Positions 31,261 to 45,000 of a stretch of 47,647 nucleotides of DNA are shown here, piece by piece (position 1 is the stretch's first letter; the number at the start of each line of letters is the position of its first letter). The stretch comes from Rhodocyclaceae bacterium. Its GTDB lineage: Bacteria > Pseudomonadota > Gammaproteobacteria > Burkholderiales > Rhodocyclaceae. Both the position numbers and the translations under genes were made by a program. The stretch is from positions 1 through 47,647 of the forward strand of contig VIKE01000031.1 in the NCBI GenBank assembly GCA_008080565.1, written 5' to 3'. The notes under the pieces were generated by a model that was given only the letters and a program-made list of their open reading frames with translations, had not been told where the DNA came from and did not search any database.

Positions 31261-32907
31261 TTAGGCTTTCGCGTCGTTGGCAGCCTTGCCGCCAGCGTCG
31301 ATAACCCGCGTAATCTGCCACTGCTGGGCAATGGAGAGCACGTTGTTAACGACCCAGTAGAGGACCAGACCGGCCGGGAACCAGAAGAACATGAAACCGA
31401 AGATCAGCGGCATGGCCATCATGACCTTGGCCTGGATCGGATCCGGCGGCGTCGGGTTAAGCTTGGTTTGGACGAACATCGAGACCATCATGATGACCGG
31501 CAGAATGTAGTACGGGTCAGCCGAAGCCAGATCCTTGATCCAAAGGATCCACGGAGCATCGCGCATTTCGACTGCACCGAGCAGCACCCAGTAAAGAGAA
31601 ATGAAGACCGGAATCTGGACCAGAATAGGCAGACAGCCACCAAGCGGATTGACCTTCTCCGTCTGGTACATCTTCATCATTTCCTGGTTCAGGCGCTGCT
31701 TGTCGTCGCCAAAACGCTCTTTCAACTGCATCAGGCGCGGCGTCAGAACTTTCATCTTGGCCATCGACTTGTAGGAAGCGGCCGACAGCGGGAAGAAAAT
31801 GGCCTTGATGATGATGGTCAGAATGACAATCGCCCAGCCCCAGTTGCCAACCAGCTTGTGGATCGCTTCGAGCGCCCAGAAAATGGGTGCAGCAACAACA
31901 GTCAGCCAGCCGTAGTCGACAACCAGATCAAGTCCGGTAGCTACTTCCTTGAGGGCAGACTGTTCCTGCGGACCGGCATACAGGCTGACCGAAGTTTCGC
32001 CCTTGGCCCCCGGTGCGATCTCGGCAACCGGCACAATGACGCCAGTCTGGAAGACGTTGCTACCTTCAACCTTGCGCATGTAGAACTCGCGCTGGGTCTT
32101 TTCCTTCGGTACCCAGGCGGCTACGAAGTAGTGCTGGACCATGGCCAGCCAGCCGTTGTCGGCTGTCTTGGCAAATTTGGCCTTGTTGTCAGCAATATTG
32201 CCAAAATCGATCTTCTGATACTTCTCCGCGTCGGTATAAACCGCCGGACCGGTAAAGGTCGAGACCATCTTGGTTTCGCCCGCCGGCGCCACATCGTCAC
32301 GCTGCAACTGGTAGTAGGCATGCGGAGCGATGGCCTTGTCGCTGCCATTGGCAATTTCCCAGGCAATATCAACCTGATAGGAGCCACGCTTGAAGGTCAG
32401 GATCTTGGCAACCTTGATACCGTTCTGGTCCGTCGATTCCAGACGCAGTTTCAGCTCGTTAGCACCGTCAGCCAATGTCGTGGCGCCTTCGACACGCTTG
32501 AAAACCGAACGATGGGTCGGCAAACCTTCGCCAATCAGGCCGGCCTGCGCCAGATACTGGTGTGCCGGGTCGAACAGGACAAAGGTCTTGTCCTTGTTGT
32601 CATGTTCCTTGTATTTCAGGAGCTCAAGACCGACCAGATCGCCACCTTGGGCGGAAATGGTTGCCTTCAGCAGATCGGTGGTCACCGTAAAAGTCTCGGC
32701 GGAAGAAACCGGTGCTGAAACTGCAGGGGTGATGGGAGATGCCTTGGCCTGCAGCGAAGCAGACGGTGTTGGGGCAGCGCTGCCAGCAGGGGTTGTTGCT
32801 ACCGCATCGGCGGTCGGCTTCGGCTGGTTGTATTTCTGCCAGTTTTCCCAGAGCATGAAGCTCGAGAAAGTGAAGATCATAACCAGTATCAGGCGTCGAG
32901 TATCCAT
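31261..32907 (-). CDS. yidC: Membrane protein insertase YidC
   Basis: 548-residue Oxa1/YidC insertase. The N-terminal anchor starts MDTRRLILVMIF (ATG 32907), a large periplasmic domain covers about 60-340, and five transmembrane segments follow, including PLGGCLPILVQIPVFISLYW. The in-frame ATG two codons upstream (32913) is an alternative start. It inserts inner-membrane proteins alone or with SecYEG. There is a three-base gap to mnmE; yidD lies 26 bases upstream. Confidence 0.96.
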   Translation of the reverse strand: MDTRRLILVMIFTFSSFMLWENWQKYNQPKPTADAVATTPAGSAAPTPSASLQAKASPITPAVSAPVSSAETFTVTTDLLKATISAQGGDLVGLELLKYKEHDNKDKTFVLFDPAHQYLAQAGLIGEGLPTHRSVFKRVEGATTLADGANELKLRLESTDQNGIKVAKILTFKRGSYQVDIAWEIANGSDKAIAPHAYYQLQRDDVAPAGETKMVSTFTGPAVYTDAEKYQKIDFGNIADNKAKFAKTADNGWLAMVQHYFVAAWVPKEKTQREFYMRKVEGSNVFQTGVIVPVAEIAPGAKGETSVSLYAGPQEQSALKEVATGLDLVVDYGWLTVVAAPIFWALEAIHKLVGNWGWAIVILTIIIKAIFFPLSAASYKSMAKMKVLTPRLMQLKERFGDDKQRLNQEMMKMYQTEKVNPLGGCLPILVQIPVFISLYWVLLGAVEMRDAPWILWIKDLASADPYYILPVIMMVSMFVQTKLNPTPPDPIQAKVMMAMPLIFGFMFFWFPAGLVLYWVVNNVLSIAQQWQITRVIDAGGKAANDAKA

Positions 32908-32933
32908 GAACAACCTACAAAAGAATTCTTGAA

Positions 32934-33146
32934 TCAGGGTACAGGATCATACCCACCAGGATGCCATGGGTGGCAACGGCCGACTCTTTTCAAGCCTAGC
33001 CAGCCACCCCGGAAGGCGCCATATTTCTGTACAGCTTCCACCATATACGCCGAGCAACTCGGCTCATGTCGGCAGCTGCGCCCGAGAAACGGACTGATTG
33101 CGTATTGATAGACGCGAATCAGACCAATCAACAGGTGCTTCATCAT
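32934..33146 (-). CDS. yidD: Membrane protein insertion efficiency factor YidD
   Basis: 70-residue small membrane-associated protein with the family signature [20 protein letters not shown] and a C-terminal [17 protein letters not shown]. It is positioned between rnpA and yidC as usual, and its start overlaps the rnpA stop. Confidence 0.95.
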   Translation of the reverse strand: MMKHLLIGLIRVYQYAISPFLGRSCRHEPSCSAYMVEAVQKYGAFRGGWLGLKRVGRCHPWHPGGYDPVP

Positions 33147-33511
33147 TCTTCCCGCTTCGGCCGTGGCCGTTGCAGTTTATTCAGCAGGGCAAGGAAATCT
33201 TCAGCCAGCAACTTGCCGTCGAGCGGTGCCGGTTTTGCTGCCAGCCGGATCACCAGATCGACTGGTGGCAAGCCTGCCAGTCGCAGACGGAACTGCTCGC
33301 GAACCACGCGCTTGACCTTGTTCCGATCAACCGCCCGTTTGAGCAGTTTTTTGGCGACGACAAGACCCAGACGTGCTTCGGTATTTCCTTCGGGGCGTGG
33401 CTGATAATGCAACATCAGCAGCTTGCCTCGAATTGCCCTCCTGAAACCAAAAACGGATGAGAACTCATCCGTTTTTGTCAGGCGATAGCGTCGGGCGAAG
33501 GTTTGTTCCAC
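33143..33511 (-). CDS. rnpA: Ribonuclease P protein component
   Basis: 122-residue basic protein that binds the RNase P RNA in 5' tRNA maturation. It starts at GTG 33511 and contains [12 protein letters not shown] and the signature [13 protein letters not shown]. It lies 17 bases downstream of rpmH and overlaps yidD. Confidence 0.95.
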   Translation of the reverse strand: MEQTFARRYRLTKTDEFSSVFGFRRAIRGKLLMLHYQPRPEGNTEARLGLVVAKKLLKRAVDRNKVKRVVREQFRLRLAGLPPVDLVIRLAAKPAPLDGKLLAEDFLALLNKLQRPRPKREE

Positions 33512-33528
33512 CTCGCCGAACGTCCGGT

Positions 33529-33663
33529 TTATACGGCCAGACGCGTGCGACCCTTGGCGCGGCGAGCAGCAATGACTGCACGGCCACCCTTGGTGCGCAT
33601 ACGGACCAGGAAGCCATGGGTGCGCTTGCGGCGCACGACCGACGGTTGATACGTGCGTTTCAT
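33529..33663 (-). CDS. rpmH: 50S ribosomal protein L34
   Basis: 44-residue ribosomal protein L34, read on the minus strand from ATG 33663 to TAA 33529. It begins [17 protein letters not shown], continues through [17 protein letters not shown] and ends RLAV. It is first of the rpmH-rnpA-yidD-yidC-mnmE operon and faces away from dnaA across a 235-base intergenic region. Confidence 0.96.
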   Translation of the reverse strand: MKRTYQPSVVRRKRTHGFLVRMRTKGGRAVIAARRAKGRTRLAV

Positions 33664-33748
33664 GTTGTTGTCCCTTGATGTGCGAAGAAAAACGCGTGAT
33701 TACACCTTGTTTGAAGGTGCTTTGTCAAGATCAATTATTTTTCAAAGC

Positions 33749-33757
33749 TGTGAATAA
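33749..33757. other. DnaA box between rpmH and dnaA
   Basis: TGTGAATAA is the exact complement of the consensus TTATTCACA. It lies 142 bases upstream of the dnaA ATG, consistent with autoregulation of dnaA or part of the origin. Confidence 0.7.
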
Positions 33758-33898
33758 CTTCCCGGATGGCGGGTAGAATCTTGGCTTCGCTGGTCTCCGT
33801 CCGGTCATCAGCCTATTCAAAAAACGGTTTTTAAATCAAGTATCTAATAACCGCCATCGAAGTCAAAATCGAATGCGCGGGGAGGAGTGTTTTCGTCA

Positions 33899-35290
33899 AT
33901 GGCCGGTTTCTGGGAATCCTGTTTGCAGCGCTTCGAGCAGGAATTGCCCGCGCAGCAATTCAACACCTGGATCAGGCCATTGCGGCTCGAAGGCGAAACC
34001 ACGGCTCTGGACGACGGCTTGCGTCTTATCGCGCCGAACACTTTCATTTTGAAGTGGGTACGTGACCGCTATCTGACCCGCATTGAAGAATACAGCCGGA
34101 GCTTTTTCTCCGGCCCGGTCAGTATCGCGCTGGTTATTGGCAGTGGAAAAACAGCCAGCCGGGTTGAAACCGGCGGCGATACGGGCGAAAAATTACCTGC
34201 CAAACCGGTTTCAGGCAGCGAAAAGAAAGCATCGGCGCCCGAGAAACCACGCGCCAAGAGTGGCAATTACGAAAAGTCGCGGCTGTTTCAGTCCTTTACC
34301 TTCGACAATCTGGTTGTCGGCAAAGCGAATGACCTGGCACGTGCTGCTGCTGTTCAGGTCGCCAACAACCCTGGTGGCGCCTACAACCCGTTGTTTATCT
34401 ATGGTGGTGCCGGCCTCGGCAAGACCCACCTGATTCACGCCATCGGCAACGCCATCGTCGCCGAAAACCCGGAAAAGATCGTCCGCTACGTTCATGCCGA
34501 GGATTACTACTCGGATGTGGTGCGGGCCTACCAGCAAAAATCCTTCGACACGTTCAAGCGCACCTATCGTTCGCTCGATGTGTTGTTGCTCGACGATGTC
34601 CAGTTTTTCAATGGCAAGAATCGTTCGCAGGAGGAGTTCTTCTTCCTGTTCAATGCACTGATCGAGGCTCGCAAGCAGATCATCATTACCTGCGACACCT
34701 ATCCGAAGGATATCAACGGACTCGATGATCGGCTGGTCACGCGCTTCGACTGGGGCCTGACTGTCCAGATCGAGCCTCCGGAACTGGAAATGCGCGTCGC
34801 CATCCTGAAGAAGAAGGCGGAAGCGGAAGGCATTCATCTCGACGATGAGGTTCCGTTCTTCATTGCCAAGCATTTGCGTTCCAACGTGCGCGAACTTGAA
34901 GGCGCATTGAAGAAGGTGCTGGCCTATTCGTCCTTCCATGGTCGGGCCATTGCGCTCGACCTGACCAAGGAAGCGCTCAAGGACGTCATTGGTTCGGCCC
35001 GCAATGTCGGCATCGACAACATCCAGAAGACCGTAGCCGATTATTACAAGATGAAGGTTGCCGAGCTGTTTTCGAAAAAGCGCACTCGCGCCATTGCCCG
35101 GCCGCGTCAGGTTGCTATGTGGCTGTGCCGGGAAGTGACCTCACACAGTTTTCCGGAAATCGGCGATGCCTTCGGTGGCCGCGATCACACCACGGTCATT
35201 CATGCCGTCAAGACCATCGATGCTTTGCGCATCAAGGAAAATGAACTCAACCACGACCTGCATGTGTTGCTGCAGGTATTGAAAGGATGA
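33899..35290 (+). CDS. dnaA: Chromosomal replication initiator DnaA
   Basis: 463-residue initiator. The N-terminal oligomerisation domain is FWESCLQRFEQELPAQQFNTW, followed by a variable linker (about 90-130), an AAA+ domain with Walker A GGAGLGKTHL and Walker B LLLDDVQF, and the C-terminal DnaA-box-binding helix GGRDHTTVIHA. I chose ATG 33899, which aligns with other DnaA N-termini and lies 11 bases after AGGAG. A GTG at 33887 would add four residues, but its Shine-Dalgarno is only a base or so away. Confidence 0.95.
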   Translation: MAGFWESCLQRFEQELPAQQFNTWIRPLRLEGETTALDDGLRLIAPNTFILKWVRDRYLTRIEEYSRSFFSGPVSIALVIGSGKTASRVETGGDTGEKLPAKPVSGSEKKASAPEKPRAKSGNYEKSRLFQSFTFDNLVVGKANDLARAAAVQVANNPGGAYNPLFIYGGAGLGKTHLIHAIGNAIVAENPEKIVRYVHAEDYYSDVVRAYQQKSFDTFKRTYRSLDVLLLDDVQFFNGKNRSQEEFFFLFNALIEARKQIIITCDTYPKDINGLDDRLVTRFDWGLTVQIEPPELEMRVAILKKKAEAEGIHLDDEVPFFIAKHLRSNVRELEGALKKVLAYSSFHGRAIALDLTKEALKDVIGSARNVGIDNIQKTVADYYKMKVAELFSKKRTRAIARPRQVAMWLCREVTSHSFPEIGDAFGGRDHTTVIHAVKTIDALRIKENELNHDLHVLLQVLKG

Positions 35291-35499
35291 GGTTGTCGAT
35301 AAGTCTGTGGAAAAGCTGTGTATGAATTGTGGATCATATGGAATTACCCACTTTGTGGGAAAATTGTCCGGATTTCACCCACAGGCAATCCAGTTGTTTT
35401 CGCAGACCGTAAAATTTGATTCAAACATCTGAAATTAAACAATATTTTTCAGTTATTCACAGAATTGTTCCCGATATAGTCTACTTAGGAATTTAATTT
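35291..35499. other. Candidate oriC (dnaA-dnaN intergenic region)
   Basis: 209 bases with a perfect DnaA box TTATTCACA (35453-35461) and one-mismatch boxes TGTGGAAAA (35306-35314), TGTGTATGA (35317-35325) and TGTGGATCA (35328-35336). An AT-rich stretch (35409-35450) lies beside the perfect box. Gene strand bias flips near here, as expected at an origin. It may also carry the dnaN promoter. No experimental basis. Confidence 0.6.
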
Positions 35500-39175
<3,676 letters not shown>

Positions 39176-39215
39176 TATAAAAATTTTCGGAAATACGCTC
39201 GCTATTCTGAGGATA

Positions 39216-39246
39216 GAAAGGCCCCGATTTGGGGCCTTTCTTTTTA
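39216..39246 (+). terminator. Rho-independent terminator after gyrB
   Basis: GAAAGGCCCC and GGGGCCTTTC form a 10-bp stem around GATTT, followed by TTTTT. It lies between gyrB and the convergent nrtS and may also help stop nrtS transcription. Confidence 0.88.
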
Positions 39247-39267
39247 TTCCGACTGCTTGAGCACCGT

Positions 39268-39489
39268 TTATTTCCGGGCAATATTCAACTGGTTTTTGGC
39301 AGCGCTGTAGCTGGCGACGCAATAGGGCACGATGAAATTGAGCGCGACGTGGGGCCAGGAAATTCCGGACCATGAAATGAGCGCTTCGCCCTGATTTATC
39401 AGGTTCAGCACGCTGCCGACGACGAGCGCGATGCGAATGGCGTTGGTCACGATGGGGCGGGTGAGCGCGGTGCTGAGGACGTCGTTCAT
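39268..39489 (-). CDS. nrtS: NrtS-like nitrate/nitrite transport protein
   Basis: 73-residue membrane protein with two hydrophobic segments: residues 13-35 ([20 protein letters not shown]) and 46-62 ([17 protein letters not shown]). The [10 protein letters not shown] and VPYCVASY stretches match the small NrtS proteins thought to support nitrate/nitrite transport. Start ATG 39489. It is divergent from dtd (56-base gap), and no other nitrogen genes adjoin it. Confidence 0.75.
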   Translation of the reverse strand: MNDVLSTALTRPIVTNAIRIALVVGSVLNLINQGEALISWSGISWPHVALNFIVPYCVASYSAAKNQLNIARK

Positions 39490-39545
39490 TGCGGCTTTGG
39501 CGGGAGTTGGCGGGGTGTTTGGTCCATTTTGACAAGGAATTCGGT

Positions 39546-39998
39546 ATGCGGGTAGTCATTCAGCGGGTCAGGGAAGCCAGTGTCACGGTCAACCGGAAAA
39601 TTTGCGGAAAAATCGAATCGGGCTTGCTGGTGCTGGCCGGGTTTGAAGAGTCTGACGGCGAAGCCGATCTGGCCTGGATGGCCGGCAAGATCGTTCGCCT
39701 GCGGCTGTTTGGCGATGAGAGCGGGGTGATGAATCGCAGCATTGTTGAGGCTGGCGGGGAGATTCTGGCCGTTTCGCAATTTACGCTCTATGCCTCGGTG
39801 AAAAAGGGCAATCGGCCGTCGTGGAGCCGGGCGGCGCGCGGCGATGTGTCGCAGCCGCTGTTCGAGCAATTTGTCGCCCGGTTGTCGGCTGAGCTCGGCA
39901 AGCCGGTGCCGACCGGGGTATTCGGGGCGGACATGGAGGTCAGCCTGATCAACGACGGGCCGGTCACGCTGACGATCGATTCGAATACGCCGGAGTAG
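39546..39998 (+). CDS. dtd: D-aminoacyl-tRNA deacylase, with a dispersed repeat in the N-terminal strand
   Basis: 150-residue Dtd enzyme that hydrolyses D-amino acids from mischarged tRNAs. [16 protein letters not shown] and the C-terminal [14 protein letters not shown] are intact, and its length is typical. Residues 13-24 ([12 protein letters not shown]) are encoded by copy 8 of the dispersed repeat, exactly where relatives have SVTV followed by a beta-turn; length is preserved. ATG 39546 fits the family; the upstream ORF to 39489 runs through the divergent promoter. Confidence 0.93.
   Translation: MRVVIQRVREASVTVNRKICGKIESGLLVLAGFEESDGEADLAWMAGKIVRLRLFGDESGVMNRSIVEAGGEILAVSQFTLYASVKKGNRPSWSRAARGDVSQPLFEQFVARLSAELGKPVPTGVFGADMEVSLINDGPVTLTIDSNTPE
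39584..39617 (+). repeat. Dispersed 37-bp repeat, copy 8 (in frame inside dtd)
   Basis: Degenerate copy: CACGGTCAACCGGAAAA is perfect, then TTTGCGGAAAAATCGAA, with the central GGCC lost. Read in frame as [11 protein letters not shown], the same frame as copy 1. Confidence 0.75.
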
Positions 39999-40004
39999 GC
40001 AGCT

Positions 40005-40841
40005 TCAGTCTTTGGTGCAGGCTTGGTGGAGGCGGCTGATGCCGTCGAGGCCGCCGATGGCTAGCCCGATGCCGTTTGCCGTGTCGGGCACTTCCGGCTC
40101 GCCGGGGTTGACGCGGATGAGCTTGCCGCCGCTATCTTCGGAAAAATGGCGGACGGTGGGGATGTTCTTCCCGGCGCCGATTTCGATGCAAACGAGGCGC
40201 TCGGTCATCGCCAGCCATTGTTGTAGACGCTGGTATTGCAGCGTCGTGCGCCGCTCCACCCAGCCCCAGTCGCCGAACATCAGGATGTTGGGTCGGGCCA
40301 GGGCGCCGCAGTGCGGGCAATGGGGCAATTCGTCGAGCAGACGGCAGTTGGCGGCGTCGATTTCGGGATAAAAATCGTCGGCCGGCCAGATTTGTTCGCC
40401 GCAACTGGCCGCGCATTGCAGGTGATGGATGGAGCCATGGATTTCGCAGACCTGATCGGAAGCGAAACCGGCTTTCTGGAACTGGCCATCGACGTTGCTG
40501 GTGAAGGCGCGGAGCCCGTGCCGCATGTCTTTCGCCAGATCGCGGAGCAGGGCGAAGCCGGCGTGCGGCGTGGTTTGCCGGTAGAGGGCGAGGCGATGGC
40601 CGTAGAAGCCCCAGGCCAGGCGCGGGTCGGTTTCGAAGGCGGCCGGGTTGGCGATCGATTCGAAGGCGATTCTGGCCCGGCCGAGCGCTGGATAGACCGA
40701 CCAGAAGCCACCCGGCCCGCGAAAGTCGGGCAGCCCTGAGTCGATGCCCATGCCGGCGCCGGCGGTGACCAGCAGGCCGTCGGCTCGACGCAGCCATTCG
40801 GCCGCCCGGGCGAGGTTTAGGGCCAATTGTCGGTCAGGCAC
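40005..40841 (-). CDS. SIR2-family NAD-dependent protein deacylase (sirtuin)
   Basis: 278-residue sirtuin. The NAD-binding stretch GAGMGIDSGLPDFRGPGG, SNVDGQF, the catalytic His in EIHGSIHH and a zinc site (CAASCGEQ plus CPHCG) are visible. It should remove acyl groups from lysines using NAD; specificity cannot be read. GTG 40841 is preceded by GGAG five bases away. The longer ORF to 40892 starts at TTG inside copy 9 of the dispersed repeat and is less likely. Confidence 0.86.
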   Translation of the reverse strand: MPDRQLALNLARAAEWLRRADGLLVTAGAGMGIDSGLPDFRGPGGFWSVYPALGRARIAFESIANPAAFETDPRLAWGFYGHRLALYRQTTPHAGFALLRDLAKDMRHGLRAFTSNVDGQFQKAGFASDQVCEIHGSIHHLQCAASCGEQIWPADDFYPEIDAANCRLLDELPHCPHCGALARPNILMFGDWGWVERRTTLQYQRLQQWLAMTERLVCIEIGAGKNIPTVRHFSEDSGGKLIRVNPGEPEVPDTANGIGLAIGGLDGISRLHQACTKD

Positions 40842-40858
40842 GGTTTCTCCACCCAATT

Positions 40859-40894
40859 CCACGGTCAACCGGGAAAAAGGCCGAAATTTCAAAT
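40859..40894 (+). repeat. Dispersed 37-bp repeat, copy 9
   Basis: Lies in the 62-base gap between the sirtuin start and the stop of the HD-GYP regulator, just upstream of the sirtuin ribosome site. Variant: GGGAAAAAGGCCGAAATTTCAAAT. Confidence 0.8.
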
Positions 40895-40903
40895 CACCGG
40901 GGC

Positions 40904-42043
40904 TCAGTCAAGGCCGCCCTCGGTACTGGACAGCACGCCCGGGTAGCCCGCCGGATCGTCCTTGTGGTGAAAGATCTCGTTGATCTGGAATTCCAGATCG
41001 GTGAGGGCGCCGTGTTCGTCGGCGTAGATTTCCTTGATGCGGAGGATTTCCGGTATGGCTTGCCGGAAAGCGTCGATCAGTTGGGGGTCGAAATGCTTGC
41101 CGGATTGCTCGTAGAGGTAGTGCAGGGCTTCCTCGACCGGTACGGCTTTCTTGTACGGACGTACCGATACCAGGGCATCAAAGACGTCGGCGATGGCCAC
41201 AATCCGGCCTTCGAGCGGGATGTTCTCGCCCGCCAACTGCTGCGGGTAGCCGCTGCCATCCCACTTTTCGTGGTGGGTCAGGGCGATGATGCGGGAGGTT
41301 TCGAGCAGCTCGTTGTCGTGCTTGCCGATGATTTCGGCGCCCATGATCGGGTGCTGGTGCATGACGTCCCATTCTCCGCTATCGAGCTTTCCCGGCTTGA
41401 GCAGGATGGCATCGGGGATGCCGATCTTGCCGATGTCGTGCATCGGCGCCGTGTTGAAGATGATGTTTGCCGCCTCATCGCCGAGGCCGTGGGCGACGGC
41501 GATGATGCGGGCGTAATGGCTCATGCGCAGGACGTGGTTGCCGGTTTCGTTGTCCTTGAACTCGGCGGCCCGGCCAAGACGGCGGATGATTTGCTGGCGC
41601 GTCGTGAGCAGCTCGTGGGTGCGCTGGCGGACCATCCGTTCGAGTTCGCGCGACTGGTCGTAGAGCGCCAGATGGGTGCGTACGCGGGCTTTGACGATGG
41701 GCGGGCTGATCGGCTTGGTGATGTAATCGACGGCACCAGTTTCCAGGCCGCGCTGTTCGTCTTCGACGCTGGTCATGGCGGTGACGAAAATGATCGGAAT
41801 GCGTCGGCGGTCGGGGTTCGCTTTGAGGCGCCGGCAGATTTCCAGGCCGCTCAGGCCGGGCATCATGATGTCGAGCAGGATGAGGTCGGGCGGCTCGTCG
41901 GAATAGACGATCTTGAGCGCCTTCTCGCCCGAGGTGGCGATGCGGATTCGATAGTCGTCACGCAGCAATTCGCTGAGCAGATCGATGTTTTCCGGGCTGT
42001 CGTCGACGACCAGGATGCATTGTTTGGGGAGCAAGGGGGACAT
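40904..42043 (-). CDS. Response regulator with HD-GYP phosphodiesterase domain (RpfG-like)
   Basis: 379-residue regulator. The N-terminal receiver domain ([14 protein letters not shown], phospho-Asp in [14 protein letters not shown]) joins an HD-GYP output domain with [22 protein letters not shown] and [11 protein letters not shown], which degrades cyclic-di-GMP. All key residues are intact. It lies 25 bases after the hybrid kinase stop on the same strand, so the two form a kinase-regulator pair. The gene ends 62 bases before the sirtuin. Confidence 0.9.
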   Translation of the reverse strand: MSPLLPKQCILVVDDSPENIDLLSELLRDDYRIRIATSGEKALKIVYSDEPPDLILLDIMMPGLSGLEICRRLKANPDRRRIPIIFVTAMTSVEDEQRGLETGAVDYITKPISPPIVKARVRTHLALYDQSRELERMVRQRTHELLTTRQQIIRRLGRAAEFKDNETGNHVLRMSHYARIIAVAHGLGDEAANIIFNTAPMHDIGKIGIPDAILLKPGKLDSGEWDVMHQHPIMGAEIIGKHDNELLETSRIIALTHHEKWDGSGYPQQLAGENIPLEGRIVAIADVFDALVSVRPYKKAVPVEEALHYLYEQSGKHFDPQLIDAFRQAIPEILRIKEIYADEHGALTDLEFQINEIFHHKDDPAGYPGVLSSTEGGLD

Positions 42044-42068
42044 GATTTATGGTTCTCGTCAGGTTGGC

Positions 42069-45000
42069 TCAGGGTTTGCCGTGAATCGGGGCGAGCTGCT
42101 GCAGGGTTGCTGATGCTTCCTCAAAGTCATATTGCCCAATCTGCCGGGCAAGCTGTTCGACCAGATGCGGGTCGCAATGCTGACGAAGCGAAGCGGATAT
42201 TTCTTCAAAATGCTGGACGGCGGTGGCATCGTCGTCGTCCAGCAGCTGGCGCAGCGTGGCCAGCGCATTGGCCGGCATTTCGGAAGCGTTGCCTGAGGCG
42301 ATCGGTGGCGCAGCCGCCGGCAGGGTCGCCGGAATGCTCAGGGCGGTCGGCAGCGCGGTGCCCAGTTCGGCCAGCAGCGTGTCGATGGCCTCGTCGTCGG
42401 CCGGTGTTCCTTTTCTCAGCTTCTCTTCCAGTTCGCCGGCCAGACGGGCGAGGGCGACGGCGCCGAGGTTGCCGGCCAGGCCACGCAAGGTGTGAGCGCG
42501 CAGGATCATGGCGGCGCTGTCGCCCTGTTGCCGGTCAGACCGAAGCCGCTCGATCACGTCAGCCTGATTCTCGCGGAAGCGGATGACCAGGCGGTCGTAC
42601 ATGCTGCGATTGCCACCCATCCGCGCCAGGGCGGCGGCGGTGTCGATGTCGGCTGTATCAGTCGGGCTTGCCGGGATGGCGACAGCGGAGCGAGGCGAGC
42701 TGTCGCCATCGCGTGGCTTCAGCCAGTGGGCCAGCGTGGCGTGGAGGACGGCAACGTCGATCGGCTTGGGAATATGGTCGTTCATGCCGGCCGCCAGGCA
42801 GCGCTCACGGTCGCTGGCCAGTGCATTGGCGGTCATCGCGACGATCGGCAACTGACCTAGCTGCAACTCGTCGCGGATCATGGCGGTCGCGGCATAACCA
42901 TCCATCACCGGCATCTGGCAATCCATCAGGACCAGTTCGTAAGCGTTTTGCTGCACGGCGTCGACGGCCTGCTGGCCATTTTCAGCCGTGTCGACACTCA
43001 GCCCGATGTTGCGCAACATCTCCTCGGCCAGTTCGCGATTGACCTCGTTGTCTTCAACGAGCAGGACGCGCCGGCCCGCGAGCTGGCGCATCAGATTGTC
43101 CGGCCTCACCAGCGGCAGGGCGGCCAGGGCCGTTTCACGATGCAGCGCGACCATGATGCTGTCGAACAACGACGACGGCGTCGCCGGCTTGCTCAGGATG
43201 GCACCCACTGTCAGGCTGCCGAGCGCCGCCTGCAGCTCTTCGTGATCGAAGGCGGTGGCCATCACGATGGCTGCCTTGCCTGCCGCTGCCGACTGGCCGA
43301 TTCGCCTGACCAGCTCGACGCCATCCATGCCCGGCATCTTCCAGTCGATAATGAGCAGTCCGTAGGATTGTCCAGCCTGGCTGGCGGCGGCAAGTTCGTC
43401 CAGCGCCGCGCTGCCGCTGGCTACGGCATGGCTGGCGATGCCCAGCGCCATCAGCATCTGCGTAAAGATTTCGCAGGCGCCCGGGCTGTCATCGACAACC
43501 AGGGCGCGCAGGTCATTTGGCAGCCCGATGCGTCGCGGCATGGCGTCATCGCCGATGACCATCCCGAAGCCAAGATGGAAGCTGAAACAACTGCCGGCGC
43601 CAAGCCGGCTGGTGACGCTGATGCTGCCGCCCTGCAGGTCGACGATGCGCTTGCAGATCGACAGGCCAAGGCCGGTGCCGCCGTATTTTCGGGTCGTCGA
43701 GGTATCGGCCTGGGTGAAAGCCGAGAACAGTTGCGCCTGCTGCTCGGGGCTCATGCCGATGCCGGTATCGCGCACTTCGAAGCCCAGTTCGACCTTCCCG
43801 TCGTGGCTGGCCAGCCGGTGCACGACCACCGTGATTTCGCCGGCTTCGGTAAATTTGATCGCGTTGCCGACCAGATTGAGCAGGACCTGACCAAGGCGCA
43901 GCGAATCACCGATCAGGTGGTCGGGAACGTCGGCGGCAACGTCGTAGAGCAGTTCGAGGCTACGTTCGCGGGCCTTCTGGGCGCACAGGTCGCCGAGGTG
44001 GTGCAGGCTGGCGTCGAGGCTGAAGGGCGCCTGCTCGAAATGCATCATGCCGGCCTCGATCTTCGACAGGTCGAGAATGTCGTTGATGATGCCGAGCAGG
44101 CCCTTGGCGGCGTTGTCGACCTTGCTCAGATAGTTTTTCTGGCGGGGAGTCAGTTCGGTTTGCAGGGCAAGGTGGGTCATTCCGATGATGGCATTCATCG
44201 GCGTCCGGATTTCGTGGCTCATGTTGGCCAGGAAGTCGGCCTTCGCCGCCGCGGCCGATTCGGCGGCAGCCTGCGCTCTTTCCGCCTCGCGCTTGGCTTC
44301 CTTGAGCGGCGAGATGTCGACGATGATGCCGATCAGGCCGCCCGGCGTGCCGTCGGGCGAACGGAAGCCGCTGATCGAGTACAGTGTGTCGCGCAGCCTG
44401 CCGGTGGCATCGGCCATCTGCACTTCGCGGGTAACCCTGCTGCATTCGGCGATGACCTTTTCGTCTTCTGCCTGATAGGCCTGGCGGGCGTCTTCCGGCA
44501 AATAGTCGAGATCGAGCACGCGCTTGCCGATGAAGTGGTGACGGTCGACGCCGAAAAACTCCTCGTAGGCGTGGTTGCAGCCGAGGAAACGGGTGTGGGC
44601 ACCCTTGTAGAAAATGGCGTTGGGAATGGTGTCGAGCAAGGCCTGCAGGAAGGCAAACTGGCGAATCAGCTCGATTTCGATTTCGCGGCGCTCGGAGATG
44701 TCAAGGACGGTGACGAGCAGCGAGTCGAGCTTGCCATCCTCGTCGCGGATCGGGGCGATCTGGACATCGCCCCAGCTGGTCTTGCCATGCGGGTCGAGGA
44801 ACTCGAATTCCTGGCGAACGCTTTGGCTTTGCCCGGAAGCGATCTGGGGCAGGACTTCATTCATCCGGGTGTGAATTTCGACCGGAAAAACGATGCTTTC
44901 CGGGTGGGCCAGCAAGCTATCGATTGGCTGGCCGACAAAACGGGCAAAGGCCGGGTTGACCAGCGTCGGCTTGCGGTCCGGGCTGAGGCTGACGATGCCG

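Noticed and set aside
44877..44890. TTCGACCGGAAAAA within the hybrid kinase
   Set aside because: Fits 13 bases of copies 6 and 10 but lacks the CCACGG start and GGCC half; could be chance or a decayed copy, so not counted.
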